From Dietzia timorensis (GTDB lineage: Bacteria; Actinomycetota; Actinomycetes; Mycobacteriales; Mycobacteriaceae), in the NCBI RefSeq assembly GCF_001659785.1, contig NZ_CP015961.1, positions 2,418,001 to 2,482,000 of the forward strand: a DNA stretch of 64,000 nucleotides. The letters are read 5' to 3'. The position numbers and the translations under genes are program-made. A model generated the notes under the pieces. It searched no databases, had not been told where the DNA came from, and saw nothing but the letters and a program-made list of their open reading frames with translations. Shown here piece after piece: positions 25,599 through 33,384 of this stretch (position 1 is the stretch's first letter; every line of letters begins with the position of its first letter).

Positions 25599-26309
25599 TT
25601 ACTTCGCGTAAGCGGCGCGGCCGCTGATCACTAGATCCTTGACGACGGGCATAACCCTCTCCGAGTCGAGCGCGGCGAAGAGGAGATGGTCCCTGCGCGC
25701 CCCTCCGATACGAAGGTAATTGCGGAGCCGCCCCTCCTCGAGGAATCCGGCGCGCCGCAGCACCGCGAGCGAGGCGAGGTTATCGGGCTTAACGGTGGCC
25801 TCGAGACGCTGTACGCGCACCGCATCGAAGGCGATATCCACGGCGAGCGCTACCGCCGCCGAGCCGATCCCGGATCCGGTGTACTCGTGCCCGAGCCAGT
25901 AACCGAGCCACGCCGACTGGTTGGCCCCGCGCACGATCCCGCCGATCGTCGCCTCCCCCGCGAAGCGCCCGTCGACGTCTATCACCATGGGCAGCGCCGT
26001 GCCGGCCTTGCGGGATTCGCGTTGCGCGCGAACGATCCGTTTCCAACGCTTTGGCTGGTAGGCGGTGTCCCATTGCTCGGTGATCTGCGGCTCCCACGGC
26101 TCGAGGTGCGCGCGCCCCGCGCGGCGCAGCCGCGCCCACTGCGCTGCGTCTTTCCTCGACGGTTCGCGCAGATGGACCCGCGCTCCCCCGACGATCAAGG
26201 TCGCGCTCGGCAGCGGCATGGCCTTACCCATGACGTCGGACGAAGGATTTCCCAGGACTCCGCCGCTCACGGGTTCCCTCGCCCCGGAGAGCCTGCGTTC
26301 GGCATCCAC
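25599..26309 (-). CDS. RimJ-like GNAT N-acetyltransferase
   Basis: A 236-residue GNAT of the RimJ/RimL type. HLREPSRKDAAQWARLR and LEPWEP match the substrate side; GYWLGHEYTGSGIGSAAVAL (motif A, acetyl-CoA pyrophosphate loop) and NLASLAVLRRAGFLEEG (motif B) are canonical. These enzymes acetylate protein N-termini or small molecules; Rv0995 is the positional equivalent. The ATG at 26309 has GGGAGG nine bases upstream; the glp stop lies 15 bp before, so the two are co-transcribed. An internal ATG at residue 27 is an alternative. Confidence 0.87.
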   Translation of the reverse strand: MDAERRLSGAREPVSGGVLGNPSSDVMGKAMPLPSATLIVGGARVHLREPSRKDAAQWARLRRAGRAHLEPWEPQITEQWDTAYQPKRWKRIVRAQRESRKAGTALPMVIDVDGRFAGEATIGGIVRGANQSAWLGYWLGHEYTGSGIGSAAVALAVDIAFDAVRVQRLEATVKPDNLASLAVLRRAGFLEEGRLRNYLRIGGARRDHLLFAALDSERVMPVVKDLVISGRAAYAK

Positions 26310-26324
26310 CTGGCGCCGCCTCCC

Positions 26325-27737
26325 CTATCCACGCTGAGCCAGGAACATGACCTCGACCTCTTCACCGGCGCGCACATGCACGGTCTCCTCGGGAATCGAT
26401 ACGAGGCAGTTGGCCTCGGCGAGCGCCGCAAGTAGGTGCGTGGAGGCGCCGTCGGCGCCGCCGAAGGCGCGGACGAGATACTGGCCGGTCTCGTCGTCAC
26501 GCATGAGCTGACCGCGCAGGTATCCGTGCCGACCCTCTACGGACGTAATGGGCGCGATGGTCCGTGCGAGCACCGTGCGCCGCGCCGACTGGCGTTTGCC
26601 GAGCGAGATGCGCACCAGTGGCCGGACCATGACTTCGAACACCACGAGCGCACTCGCGGCGTTGGTGGGCAGTAGGAACGTGGGGACCTCGTCGCGGCCG
26701 AGGCGCCCGAAGCCCTGCACCGAACCGGGATGCATCGCCGCGCGGTAGAGGTCGAGGTTGCCGAACTCGCGGATCACCTGGCGGGCGCGCGAGGTGGCCT
26801 CGCCGCCGACGGCCCCGGAGATCACCACGATTTCCGAGCGCATGAGTTGTTCTGCGAGCACCTCGCGGAAACGAGAGGGCTCCGTGGAGACGATGCCGAC
26901 GCGGTGCACATCGGCACCGGCGTCCTGCGCGGCCGCGGCCAGCGCGTAGCTGGTCACGTCATACACCTGGCCCGGGGCGGTCTCGCGGTCGATGTCTACG
27001 AGCTCGTCGCCGATGGAGATGATCGCCACGCGCGGCTTCGGGTGCACGAGCACCCGCGAGCGACCGACTGATGCCAGCAGCCCGACCTGCGCGGAGCCGA
27101 TAACGGCGCCTTGGCGCACGGCGACATCGCCGGGCTGAACGTCGTCTCCGACGCGGCGCACGAACTGCCCCGAGAGCACGCGGCGCCGTACATCGATCTC
27201 CAGGCCCCGGTCACCCTGGCGTTCGGTGGCCCAATTGAGCGGCAACACCGCGTCCGCGATGGTCGGCAGCGGCGCACCGGTGTCGACGCGCACGCACTGC
27301 AGCGCGCTCATCCCGCCTGCCGCAGCGGAACCGGCCATCGTCTGCCCCACGACCGAGAGCGCGCGCTGTTCCGCACCGCCGGCGAGGGGCCGGTTCGCCC
27401 GGCCGTCCTCGGATGCCCCGCCTTCCCCATCGAGGTCGTCGGCCGGTTCCTCGTCCGTCCGGTCTTCGCGATCTGCGCCGGGCTCCTGGGGATCACCGTC
27501 TCCGCCGTCATCGGCAGCGGGGTCGTGCCGCACGGCCGCAGGCTGCGGCGGCACGAGGTCGACCGACCGGACCGCATATCCGTCGATCGCGGCCTGGTCG
27601 AAGGATGGCAACGCGCGCTCGGCGACCACTTCCTCTGCGCACAGCAGGCCGAGGGCATCGAAGATTCCCACGCGCACGGGGCGCGGGCTCATGGCGGCGG
27701 CGGTTACCTCCGCAAGCTGGTCTGCGACCGAACGCAT
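26325..27737 (-). CDS. glp: Gephyrin-like protein Glp (degenerate MoeA paralogue)
   Basis: A 470-residue MoeA-fold protein. The N-terminal signature IDGYAV (about 51-56) is kept, but the molybdotransferase motifs are eroded: the canonical GGVSxGxxD is replaced by SGAVGGEATSRAR, the LPGNP motif by LPTNA, and DSN by DVT. That fits Glp, the corynebacterial cell-division protein that binds FtsZ and the membrane receptor GlpR, rather than a molybdenum insertase. An acidic, Asp/Glu/Gly-rich insertion of about 60 residues (about 62-125) interrupts domain II and is not seen in typical MoeA. The gene lies between galU and the rimJ-like gene, as in Rv0993-Rv0995. Confidence 0.85.
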   Translation of the reverse strand: MRSVADQLAEVTAAAMSPRPVRVGIFDALGLLCAEEVVAERALPSFDQAAIDGYAVRSVDLVPPQPAAVRHDPAADDGGDGDPQEPGADREDRTDEEPADDLDGEGGASEDGRANRPLAGGAEQRALSVVGQTMAGSAAAGGMSALQCVRVDTGAPLPTIADAVLPLNWATERQGDRGLEIDVRRRVLSGQFVRRVGDDVQPGDVAVRQGAVIGSAQVGLLASVGRSRVLVHPKPRVAIISIGDELVDIDRETAPGQVYDVTSYALAAAAQDAGADVHRVGIVSTEPSRFREVLAEQLMRSEIVVISGAVGGEATSRARQVIREFGNLDLYRAAMHPGSVQGFGRLGRDEVPTFLLPTNAASALVVFEVMVRPLVRISLGKRQSARRTVLARTIAPITSVEGRHGYLRGQLMRDDETGQYLVRAFGGADGASTHLLAALAEANCLVSIPEETVHVRAGEEVEVMFLAQRG

Positions 27738-27809
27738 GTGTCGTCCTCGTCTTCGTCCTGTTGGTCGGTGTCGGTGGCCGGATCCGGCCGGTGCGCGGGC
27801 GGGAGCGTC

Positions 27810-28715
27810 CTAGGTGTCCAGGCGGGATCCGAGCCACGCGCGCAGGTCGGCGCCGTAGGCGTCGGACTGCAGCGCGAAATCGACGCACGCCTTGATGTAT
27901 CCGCCCGGGTTGCCGAGGTCGTGGCGAGTGCCGTCATGCACAACAACGTGGACCGGGTGTCCGTCGTCGATGAGCTTGGCGATGGCATCGGTGACCTGGT
28001 ACTCACCGCCCGCGCCCGGCTCGATGGCCCGCAGCGCGTCGAAAATCGCGCGGTCGAGTAGGTAACGCCCCGCCGCCGCGAGGTTCGAGGGTGCGTCTTC
28101 GCGGGCCGGCTTTTCCACCATGCCCGTCACGCGTTTGACGGAAGGGTTGTCGGTGTCTTCGGTCGCGAAGACGCCGTACGAGGAGACCTCCTCGCCGGGG
28201 ACCTCGAACGCGCACAACACGGTGCCGCCGAACTCGGCGCGTACATCCGACATTCGCTCGAGCACACCCATCGGCAGTACGAGATCGTCGGGCAGCAGCA
28301 CCGCGATCGCCTGCTCCTCGGGATCAAGGATCTGCTCGACCTGCCCGATCGCATGACCGAGACCGAGCGGGCGCTCCTGGCGGACGGACTCGACCTCGAT
28401 CAACCCGGGCGCGCGCTTGACCTTGTGCAACAGCACGTCCTTGCCACGCCGTTCCAAGGTGCCCTCAAGCGTCGGATCTTCGGAAAAGTGGGCCATCACA
28501 CCGACCTTGCGTTCGGAGGTGATGATCGCCAGACGATGCGCGCCCGCTGCCGCCGCTTCCTCGGCGATGAGCTCGATACCGGGGGTGTCGACGACCGGGA
28601 GAAGCTCCTTGGGCACCGTTTTCGTCGCAGGCAGGAACCGCGTGCCGAGGCCGGCCGCCGGCACCACCGCCGTTGCGAACTGGGCGTTTCCGGATGGAAG
28701 ATCCGTTGAAGTCAT
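27810..28715 (-). CDS. galU: UTP--glucose-1-phosphate uridylyltransferase
   Basis: A 301-residue nucleotidyltransferase making UDP-glucose for envelope polysaccharides and trehalose. VVPAAGLGTRFLPATKTVPKE near the N-terminus is the UTP-binding loop; GIELIAEEAAAAG, LPDDLVLP (metal site) and GMVEKPAREDAPSNLAAAGRYLL are family signatures. The ATG at 28715 is six bases after TATGCT (28722-28727), suggesting a leaderless transcript; the longer open frame to 28955 runs into the divergent fthC and is rejected. It is the first gene of the galU-glp-rimJ block. Confidence 0.95.
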   Translation of the reverse strand: MTSTDLPSGNAQFATAVVPAAGLGTRFLPATKTVPKELLPVVDTPGIELIAEEAAAAGAHRLAIITSERKVGVMAHFSEDPTLEGTLERRGKDVLLHKVKRAPGLIEVESVRQERPLGLGHAIGQVEQILDPEEQAIAVLLPDDLVLPMGVLERMSDVRAEFGGTVLCAFEVPGEEVSSYGVFATEDTDNPSVKRVTGMVEKPAREDAPSNLAAAGRYLLDRAIFDALRAIEPGAGGEYQVTDAIAKLIDDGHPVHVVVHDGTRHDLGNPGGYIKACVDFALQSDAYGADLRAWLGSRLDT

Positions 28716-28815
28716 GGCGTCAGCATAACTATTTGCCGCCCGTCGCCCATTCAGGCGCGCGGATTTTTCCCGCCACTTGCCCACCGCTGCTCGTCGCGGG
28801 CTTAGGCTCGGAGTC

Positions 28816-29433
28816 GTGAATGGTTCGCCAAGCCGGGCAGATTCGGCGCTCCTTGCCGCAAAGAAGACGGTGCGCGCCGCGGTCGCCGAACGTCGTACGG
28901 GGATGACGCCGCAGCTCCGCTCCGCACATGACGCCGCGATTCGCCGGCACCTCATCGAATTCGTCGGAACCCTTCGCCTGCCTGCGACGATCTGCGCCTA
29001 TCTCCCCACCTTCGGCGAGGCCGGCGGCACCTCCCTCCCGTCGACGCTCGCGGCCGCCGGCGCCCGCGTTCTTCTCCCGGTGGCCGGCGAACCCGGCCCA
29101 CTGGACTGGGCGGAGTTCCACTCCGTGTCCGAGCTGCGCCCGGGGCGATTCGGGATCGGCGAGCCCTCGGGGCCGCGGCTCGGCCCGGAGGCCATCGCGG
29201 ACGCCGACATCGTCGTCGTGCCCGCCGTCGCGGTGAGCGCGACCGGATTGCGCCTCGGCCGGGGCGGCGGCTACTACGACCAGACGCTCCCCGCCGCGCG
29301 CCCCGATGCCCGCTTGGTCTGTGTTCTCGACTCGGCCGACGTCCTCGAAAGCGTCCCCACCGAGCCTCACGACCGCTCCGTCGACGCCGTGATCACCGAA
29401 GAAGGCGTGCGCCGATTTCCCGCCGGCCGCTAG
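28816..29433 (+). CDS. fthC: 5-formyltetrahydrofolate cyclo-ligase
   Basis: A 205-residue enzyme that converts 5-formyl-THF to 5,10-methenyl-THF with ATP, salvaging a folate dead end. AAKKTVRAAVAERR at the N-terminus, TICAYLPTFGEAG, and the C-terminal signature LRLGRGGGYYDQTL are diagnostic. The GTG at 28816 lies seven bases after TAGGCT (28803-28808), so a leaderless start is likely. It is divergent from galU, with about 100 bp between starts, as in Rv0992c/Rv0993. Confidence 0.93.
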   Translation: MNGSPSRADSALLAAKKTVRAAVAERRTGMTPQLRSAHDAAIRRHLIEFVGTLRLPATICAYLPTFGEAGGTSLPSTLAAAGARVLLPVAGEPGPLDWAEFHSVSELRPGRFGIGEPSGPRLGPEAIADADIVVVPAVAVSATGLRLGRGGGYYDQTLPAARPDARLVCVLDSADVLESVPTEPHDRSVDAVITEEGVRRFPAGR

Positions 29434-29536
29434 GGGGGAATAAAATCTCCCACGGTTCGTTTCTCGTCGGAGCGTAGGGTTCTCCGCGGATCCACGCACC
29501 ACACGAGATCTCAGGAAAGCAGGGGTTGACCTCACC

Positions 29537-29899
29537 ATGCCGATGTATTCGTACAAGTGCCGCGACTGCGAGACGGCGTTCGACATCCGCCAGGAGTTCA
29601 GCGACTCCTCGCTCACCGAATGCCCGAACTGCGGCGGCTCCCTGCGCAAGCTGTTCAATTCGGTCGGCATCACCTTCAAGGGTTCGGGCTTCTACCGCAA
29701 CGACAGCCGCGCCGCATCGAGCTCGAATTCCGGCTCCTCGTCGGGATCCACCTCTGACGGCGGAGGCGCTTCGTCCTCGTCGTCATCCGATTCCGCATCG
29801 TCCTCCAAGGACTCGAAGAGCGCGAACGCCGCCGGCGGTTCCGGTTCCGCCGGTGCCACATCGTCGAAATCCACGACGAGCTCGACTTCGGGTTCCTAA
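29537..29899 (+). CDS. FmdB-family zinc-ribbon protein with Ser-rich tail
   Basis: A 120-residue protein. Residues 1-45 form the CxxC-CxxC zinc ribbon (YKCRDCETAFD and TECPNCGG) of the FmdB/regulatory-protein family. From about 62 on the chain is almost entirely Ser, Gly, Ala, Asp and Thr, a disordered tail. Rv0991c occupies the equivalent place in M. tuberculosis and is reported as a chaperone-like redox-responsive protein; this one has the same order of elements, but equivalence is inference. The start ATG has a GCAGGGG tract about 10 bases upstream. Confidence 0.85.
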   Translation: MPMYSYKCRDCETAFDIRQEFSDSSLTECPNCGGSLRKLFNSVGITFKGSGFYRNDSRAASSSNSGSSSGSTSDGGGASSSSSSDSASSSKDSKSANAAGGSGSAGATSSKSTTSSTSGS

Positions 29900-30075
29900 C
29901 GGCCCCGACACCCGCCATCGCCAGGCGCACCGGCAGTCCACAGGCCTTCGGTTATCCACAGCGGTTGATTTCTATGTCGTTCTGCCATCCTTCGGGGCAG
30001 GGGTAGCTACATACAGTCGCAGGCGAGCGCGCCCCGCGCGTTCGGTCCAGCTCCCCAACCGAAGGTGTCTTTCCC

Positions 30076-30762
30076 GTGCCTATTTCCGGCCCCGTCCGCG
30101 CGCCCGCTTCCGGCCGGGGCAACCTCGCGCGATTCCCAGGACCTCGCCCCGGCGCACCTGCAACTTCTCCCTTTGGGGCTCTCGAAGCGTGGCGCTCTCG
30201 GCGCCGCCTGCGCTCCATCGGCGCGCTCCTGCTGGTTCTACTCGCGGCCGCGCTGTTCGTCCGCGACCGTATGGGCACCACCACAGTCCTCGTTGCCACT
30301 ACAGACCTCGTCGAGGGCCACCAGTTAGCCATGTCCGACGTGAGAGAAGTCGAGGCGCAGGTCTCGGTGGTTCCATCCTCCGCGCTTCTGTCGTGGTCAG
30401 AAGTCGAGGGGCAGGTACTCGCATCCCCGATGGGCGCGGGCGAAATCCTCAGCTCGTCTCGCGTCGACGTACCGTCTGACCACACCTCCGACGAACTCCG
30501 CACGGTTTCCGTTCCGGTACCCGACAAAGGCACGCTCGCCCTGCTGCATCCGGGGGCAGTGGTCGATATTTTTTCGGCAACACCCGAGCCGGGTTCGCAG
30601 ACGACTCGCGCCCTCGCCGCTGGGGCGAAAGTGAAGGAAGTTCCGCGTGATTCTCGTGGTGAATCCGCTGGTACGGTAGCCATTCAGGTACCCACCGGAG
30701 ATGCTCCGGCCGTCGCAGCAGCAGCCGTCGAGAGTCCGGTGATCCTCGTCCTAGCGGAGTGA
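30076..30762 (+). CDS. SAF-domain (CpaB-like) membrane protein
   Basis: A 228-residue protein with one membrane helix (about 48-62, IGALLLVLLAAALFV) and an extracytoplasmic SAF domain: VLVATTDLVEGHQLAMSDVREVE, VEGQVLASPMGAGEILSSSRV. A RcpC/CpaB-like second half follows (TVSVPVPDKGTLALLHPGAVVDI). SAF proteins of this size occur next to mscL and fmdB genes in actinobacteria; function unknown, possibly envelope assembly. The GTG at 30076 has GAAGGTG about 9-15 bases upstream. Confidence 0.82.
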   Translation: MPISGPVRAPASGRGNLARFPGPRPGAPATSPFGALEAWRSRRRLRSIGALLLVLLAAALFVRDRMGTTTVLVATTDLVEGHQLAMSDVREVEAQVSVVPSSALLSWSEVEGQVLASPMGAGEILSSSRVDVPSDHTSDELRTVSVPVPDKGTLALLHPGAVVDIFSATPEPGSQTTRALAAGAKVKEVPRDSRGESAGTVAIQVPTGDAPAVAAAAVESPVILVLAE

Positions 30763-30820
30763 GACGCTGAGAGAAACCTTGTTTAAGTAGGTATTTTTCC
30801 TAGCCCATCGAGGCAGGATC

Positions 30821-30849
30821 TTGATAATGTCCCGTGCGATAGGTTAATT
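30821..30849 (+). promoter_or_regulatory. Probable mscL promoter
   Basis: TTGATA (30821-30826) and TTAATT (30844-30849) are separated by 17 bases, giving a sigma-70-like promoter with a 5' leader of about 45 nt before the mscL ATG. Confidence 0.45.
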
Positions 30850-30899
30850 CGGTGCAAAGCGCCCCGTTCCGGGCTGCTTCGCTTCAATGGAGGAGAGTC

Positions 30900-31328
30900 A
30901 TGCTCAAGGGCTTCAAGGAATTCATCATGCAGGGCAACGTCATCGACCTTGCCGTTGCAGTCGTTATCGGCGGTGCATTCACCGCTATCGTTACCGCTTT
31001 CACCGAGGGCATCGTCAATCCGCTCGTCGCGCTTCTCGGCGGCAACAGCGAAGTCGGCTTCGGCTACCAGATCCTCGAGAACAACCCGGAGACCACGCTC
31101 CAGTTCGGCGCGGTCATCACCGCAGCCATCAACTTCCTGCTCATCGCCGCCGTTGTGTACTTCATCCTCGTCGCTCCGATGAACAAGATGAAGGAGCGCA
31201 TGGCCAAGGACGACGGCGTCGAGGCTCCGGCCACCGACAACGAACTGCTCACCGAGATCCGCGACCTGCTCGCCGGTCGCCCGCTGGCTCACCCGAAGGA
31301 CCCGAACGCTCCGCAGAACCAGGAGTAG
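30900..31328 (+). CDS. mscL: Large-conductance mechanosensitive channel MscL
   Basis: A 142-residue channel that opens under membrane tension in hypo-osmotic shock. MLKGFKEFIMQGNVIDLAVAVVIGGAF is the invariant N-terminal amphipathic helix and pore helix TM1; TM2 is AAINFLLIAAVVYFILV; the cytoplasmic helix holds NELLTEIRDLL. The ATG at 30900 has AGGAGA seven bases upstream. A 17-bp terminator stem follows at 31378. Confidence 0.96.
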   Translation: MLKGFKEFIMQGNVIDLAVAVVIGGAFTAIVTAFTEGIVNPLVALLGGNSEVGFGYQILENNPETTLQFGAVITAAINFLLIAAVVYFILVAPMNKMKERMAKDDGVEAPATDNELLTEIRDLLAGRPLAHPKDPNAPQNQE

Positions 31329-31342
31329 TTCGGACGTACACG

Positions 31343-31361
31343 GCGGGAAGAGTCTTCCCGC
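31343..31361 (+). repeat. 19-bp palindrome downstream of mscL
   Basis: GCGGGAAGA, one base, TCTTCCCGC: a perfect 9-bp palindrome just after the mscL stop. It may help 3'-end formation or be a protein site; the true terminator-like hairpin follows at 31378. Confidence 0.4.
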
Positions 31362-31377
31362 TCAGCCCGCCGACGGG

Positions 31378-31417
31378 ACAACGCCCTCCTCATCCACCGT
31401 GATGAGGAGGGCGTTGT
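31378..31417. terminator. 17-bp hairpin terminator, mscL and convergent gene
   Basis: ACAACGCCCTCCTCATC pairs perfectly with its complement across a 6-nt loop (CACCGT). It lies between mscL and the convergent small gene and is symmetric enough to act on both strands. The last codons and stop of the minus-strand gene (31390) are inside the stem. Confidence 0.85.
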
Positions 31418-31596
31418 TCGTTGTAGTGACTCGCACTGAAGCCGCCGCCACCGGAACTCCCCTGTCCCGGGTACATGCTGCGGAAAACGCTATCGAGACG
31501 AGCCTTCTTGCGCGCCCGTTCCCGGGCCGCCTCACCGCCCCCTTCGGGGCCAGCCGCATCCGGCGCCGAATCGGTCGGCGTCTCTTTACCGGACAT
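31390..31596 (-). CDS. Small conserved-type hypothetical protein downstream of moaB-like gene
   Basis: A 68-residue protein: acidic/Ser-rich start, a basic helix RERARKKARLDSVFRSMYPGQ, then a Gly/His-rich tail. The arrangement of a basic R-x-R-L-D-x-V-F helix followed by Pro resembles small actinobacterial proteins encoded beside division/envelope genes, but I cannot name it. It starts 12 bp after the moaB-like stop with an AGAAAG site eight bases before the ATG. Its 3' end is unusual, lying inside the mscL terminator stem. Confidence 0.5.
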   Translation of the reverse strand: MSGKETPTDSAPDAAGPEGGGEAARERARKKARLDSVFRSMYPGQGSSGGGGFSASHYNEQRPPHHGG

Positions 31597-31608
31597 CGTC
31601 AGAACTTT

Positions 31609-32178
31609 CTAGTTGCGGGAGAAGTCCATGTCGGCCTCGTCGAAGTCGGCGCTGTCTCCGAGCTCGGCGAGCACGTCGTCGTCGAATTCGTCGAAGTCGG
31701 CCGACAGCTCGTTGACCACGAAGGCGACGAGCGGGGCAACGGTGGACATGCCGTCGCGAACCGCCGCGCGGGAGGAGGCGATATTGACGATCACCGTGCT
31801 GCCGGAAATCCCGGCGACGCCGCGCGAGGTCACCGCGTCCATCACCGAAGCGCCGATCGCGGAGAAGCGAATCGCCTGTTCGATACCGAGCAGGCGCTTG
31901 TCGAGGATCTCCTCGGTCGCCTCGGGCGTGACATCGCGCAGCCCGGCGCCGGTGCCACCGAGGGTGATCACCGCATCGACGCCGCCCACGACGGCCGTCT
32001 CCAGCGCGTGACGAATCTCGTCGACATCGCTGCGAACTCCGACAACCGCGTCGACGATGAACCCGTCCTCGGCGAGAAGTTCAGAAACCAAGGCACCGAT
32101 GGTGTCGGGATGAGCATCGACCTCATCGTCGATAACCACAACGAGCGCCCTTCCGGCATGTGCCTTGTCCTCATTCAT
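31609..32178 (-). CDS. MoaB/MogA-type molybdopterin-binding-fold protein (MoaB2-like)
   Basis: A 189-residue MoCF-domain protein. VVVIDDEV, a VITLGGTGAGLRDVTPEATEEIL segment (the GGTG and RD..T motifs for molybdopterin binding), IRFSAIG and SRGVAGISGSTVIVNIASSRAAV are all typical of MoaB/MogA; a 30-residue Asp/Glu-rich tail follows. The equivalent Rv0984 (moaB2) belongs to the mprAB-pepD neighbourhood. The ATG at 32178 lies nine bases after GATAAC, so a leaderless start is possible; the longer upstream frame lacks a better start. Role in cofactor synthesis or in membrane stress is unresolved. Confidence 0.85.
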   Translation of the reverse strand: MNEDKAHAGRALVVVIDDEVDAHPDTIGALVSELLAEDGFIVDAVVGVRSDVDEIRHALETAVVGGVDAVITLGGTGAGLRDVTPEATEEILDKRLLGIEQAIRFSAIGASVMDAVTSRGVAGISGSTVIVNIASSRAAVRDGMSTVAPLVAFVVNELSADFDEFDDDVLAELGDSADFDEADMDFSRN

Positions 32179-32348
32179 GGCCGTCACGTTATCACCCCGG
32201 TCCGACCAATCGGCAGGCTCGGGCAACATTCTCAGCCGATCCGAACCCTGCCCCAAGACTCCCCCGGACCCCACCGGCTCCGGGCCGTCACCGTACGGAT
32301 CTTGTGGCCAAGCCACATCTCCCGATATTCTGGGTCCTCTTAGGAACC

Positions 32349-32370
32349 TTAGCTAAGGCTGACCTATACT
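32349..32370 (+). promoter_or_regulatory. DtxR/IdeR iron box overlapping the siderophore-importer promoter
   Basis: TTAGCTAAGGCTGACCTAT (32349-32367) matches the 19-bp DtxR/IdeR consensus at about 15 positions by eye, and its end overlaps a TATACT -10 box (32365-32370). Repressor binding would occlude the promoter of the four-gene importer operon when iron is plentiful. Confidence 0.78.
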
Positions 32371-32426
32371 TTTGGATGGCATACGTTCATTCATTCCCAC
32401 TCCCCACTCTCACCGAGGAGAACCCA

Positions 32427-33380
32427 GTGAATTCCACTTTCGGTAGGCGCAAGAAACTCCTTGCTTCATTCGGCATCGCGGTCGTCGCCGCAGCCGGCCT
32501 CACGGCATGTTCGCGCGGCGAAGGTGGCGAGGAATCGAGCGCCGAAGGTTCGGGTGCCGACACCTCCTCGGTGGCCGCGCTCGGTTTCGGCGACGCCGAC
32601 ACGCTCCTCGCCCTGGGCATCCAGCCCACCGTGGTCGCTCCGTTCACGCCCACCGATGTCAACGACAAGGGCGTGGGTCCATGGTCCGAGGACCTGTTCA
32701 CCGGGCCCGCTCCTGTCGTCGTGCAAAACCTCGGCCAGGGAATGACGGCAGAAGCCGTCGAGCAGATCTCAAGTGCCAACCCAACGCAGATCGTCGCGAT
32801 CAACCAGGCAGTCGACGACCAGGCGAAGAAGGACCTCGAGGCCATCGCCCCGGTCGCGACCCACTCGGACGAATACGACGATTGGTCGATCCCGTGGGAC
32901 GTTCAGGTTCGCGAGGTAGCCGAGGCAGTCGACAAGTCCGAAGAAGGCGACAAGCTCATCGAGGACACCAAGAAGGCGTTCGAGGACTACCGCAACGCAC
33001 ATCCCGAGATCGAGGGACAGAAGGCAGCGATCGCGCTTCCTTACGAAGGGCGCCTGGGCATCTACACCGAGGGCGACGGGCGCGGCGCCTTCCTTACCGA
33101 GCTCGGTTACGAGATCCCGGACGACCTGCAGGCCGCGGACGAGGGCTCGTTCTTCATGGACCTGTCCCCTGAGAAGTACAGCATGCTCGACGAGCTCGAC
33201 GTTCTCTACATCCTCGAGTACGAGGGACAGGAGAACGAGGTCCGTGACAACGAAGCGTTCAAGAACCTCAACGTCGTCAAGGACGACAAGGTCCGTTACC
33301 TCAAGCAGGAAGTCGGCAATGCCATGAGCATGCCGAACCCCGTGACGATCCCGTGGGCTCTCGACAAGTTCGCAGAGTAA
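32427..33380 (+). CDS. Ferric-siderophore ABC transporter, substrate-binding lipoprotein
   Basis: A 317-residue lipoprotein of the FepB/FhuD class (Peripla_BP_2). The signal peptide ends in the lipobox LTAC (Cys about 28). The binding domain begins with VAALGFGDADTLLALGIQPTVVAP and includes LGQGMTAEAVEQISSANPTQIVAI and a late LDELDVLYILEYEG. The GTG at 32427 is six bases after GAGGAG, better than the upstream ATG. It is the first gene of an importer operon (binding protein, two permeases, ATPase) behind an iron box. Confidence 0.92.
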   Translation: MNSTFGRRKKLLASFGIAVVAAAGLTACSRGEGGEESSAEGSGADTSSVAALGFGDADTLLALGIQPTVVAPFTPTDVNDKGVGPWSEDLFTGPAPVVVQNLGQGMTAEAVEQISSANPTQIVAINQAVDDQAKKDLEAIAPVATHSDEYDDWSIPWDVQVREVAEAVDKSEEGDKLIEDTKKAFEDYRNAHPEIEGQKAAIALPYEGRLGIYTEGDGRGAFLTELGYEIPDDLQAADEGSFFMDLSPEKYSMLDELDVLYILEYEGQENEVRDNEAFKNLNVVKDDKVRYLKQEVGNAMSMPNPVTIPWALDKFAE

Positions 33381-33384
33381 CTAA

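Noticed and set aside
26325-27737. Active molybdopterin molybdotransferase MoeA
   Set aside because: The fold is MoeA-like but key active-site motifs are eroded and the context is that of the division protein Glp.
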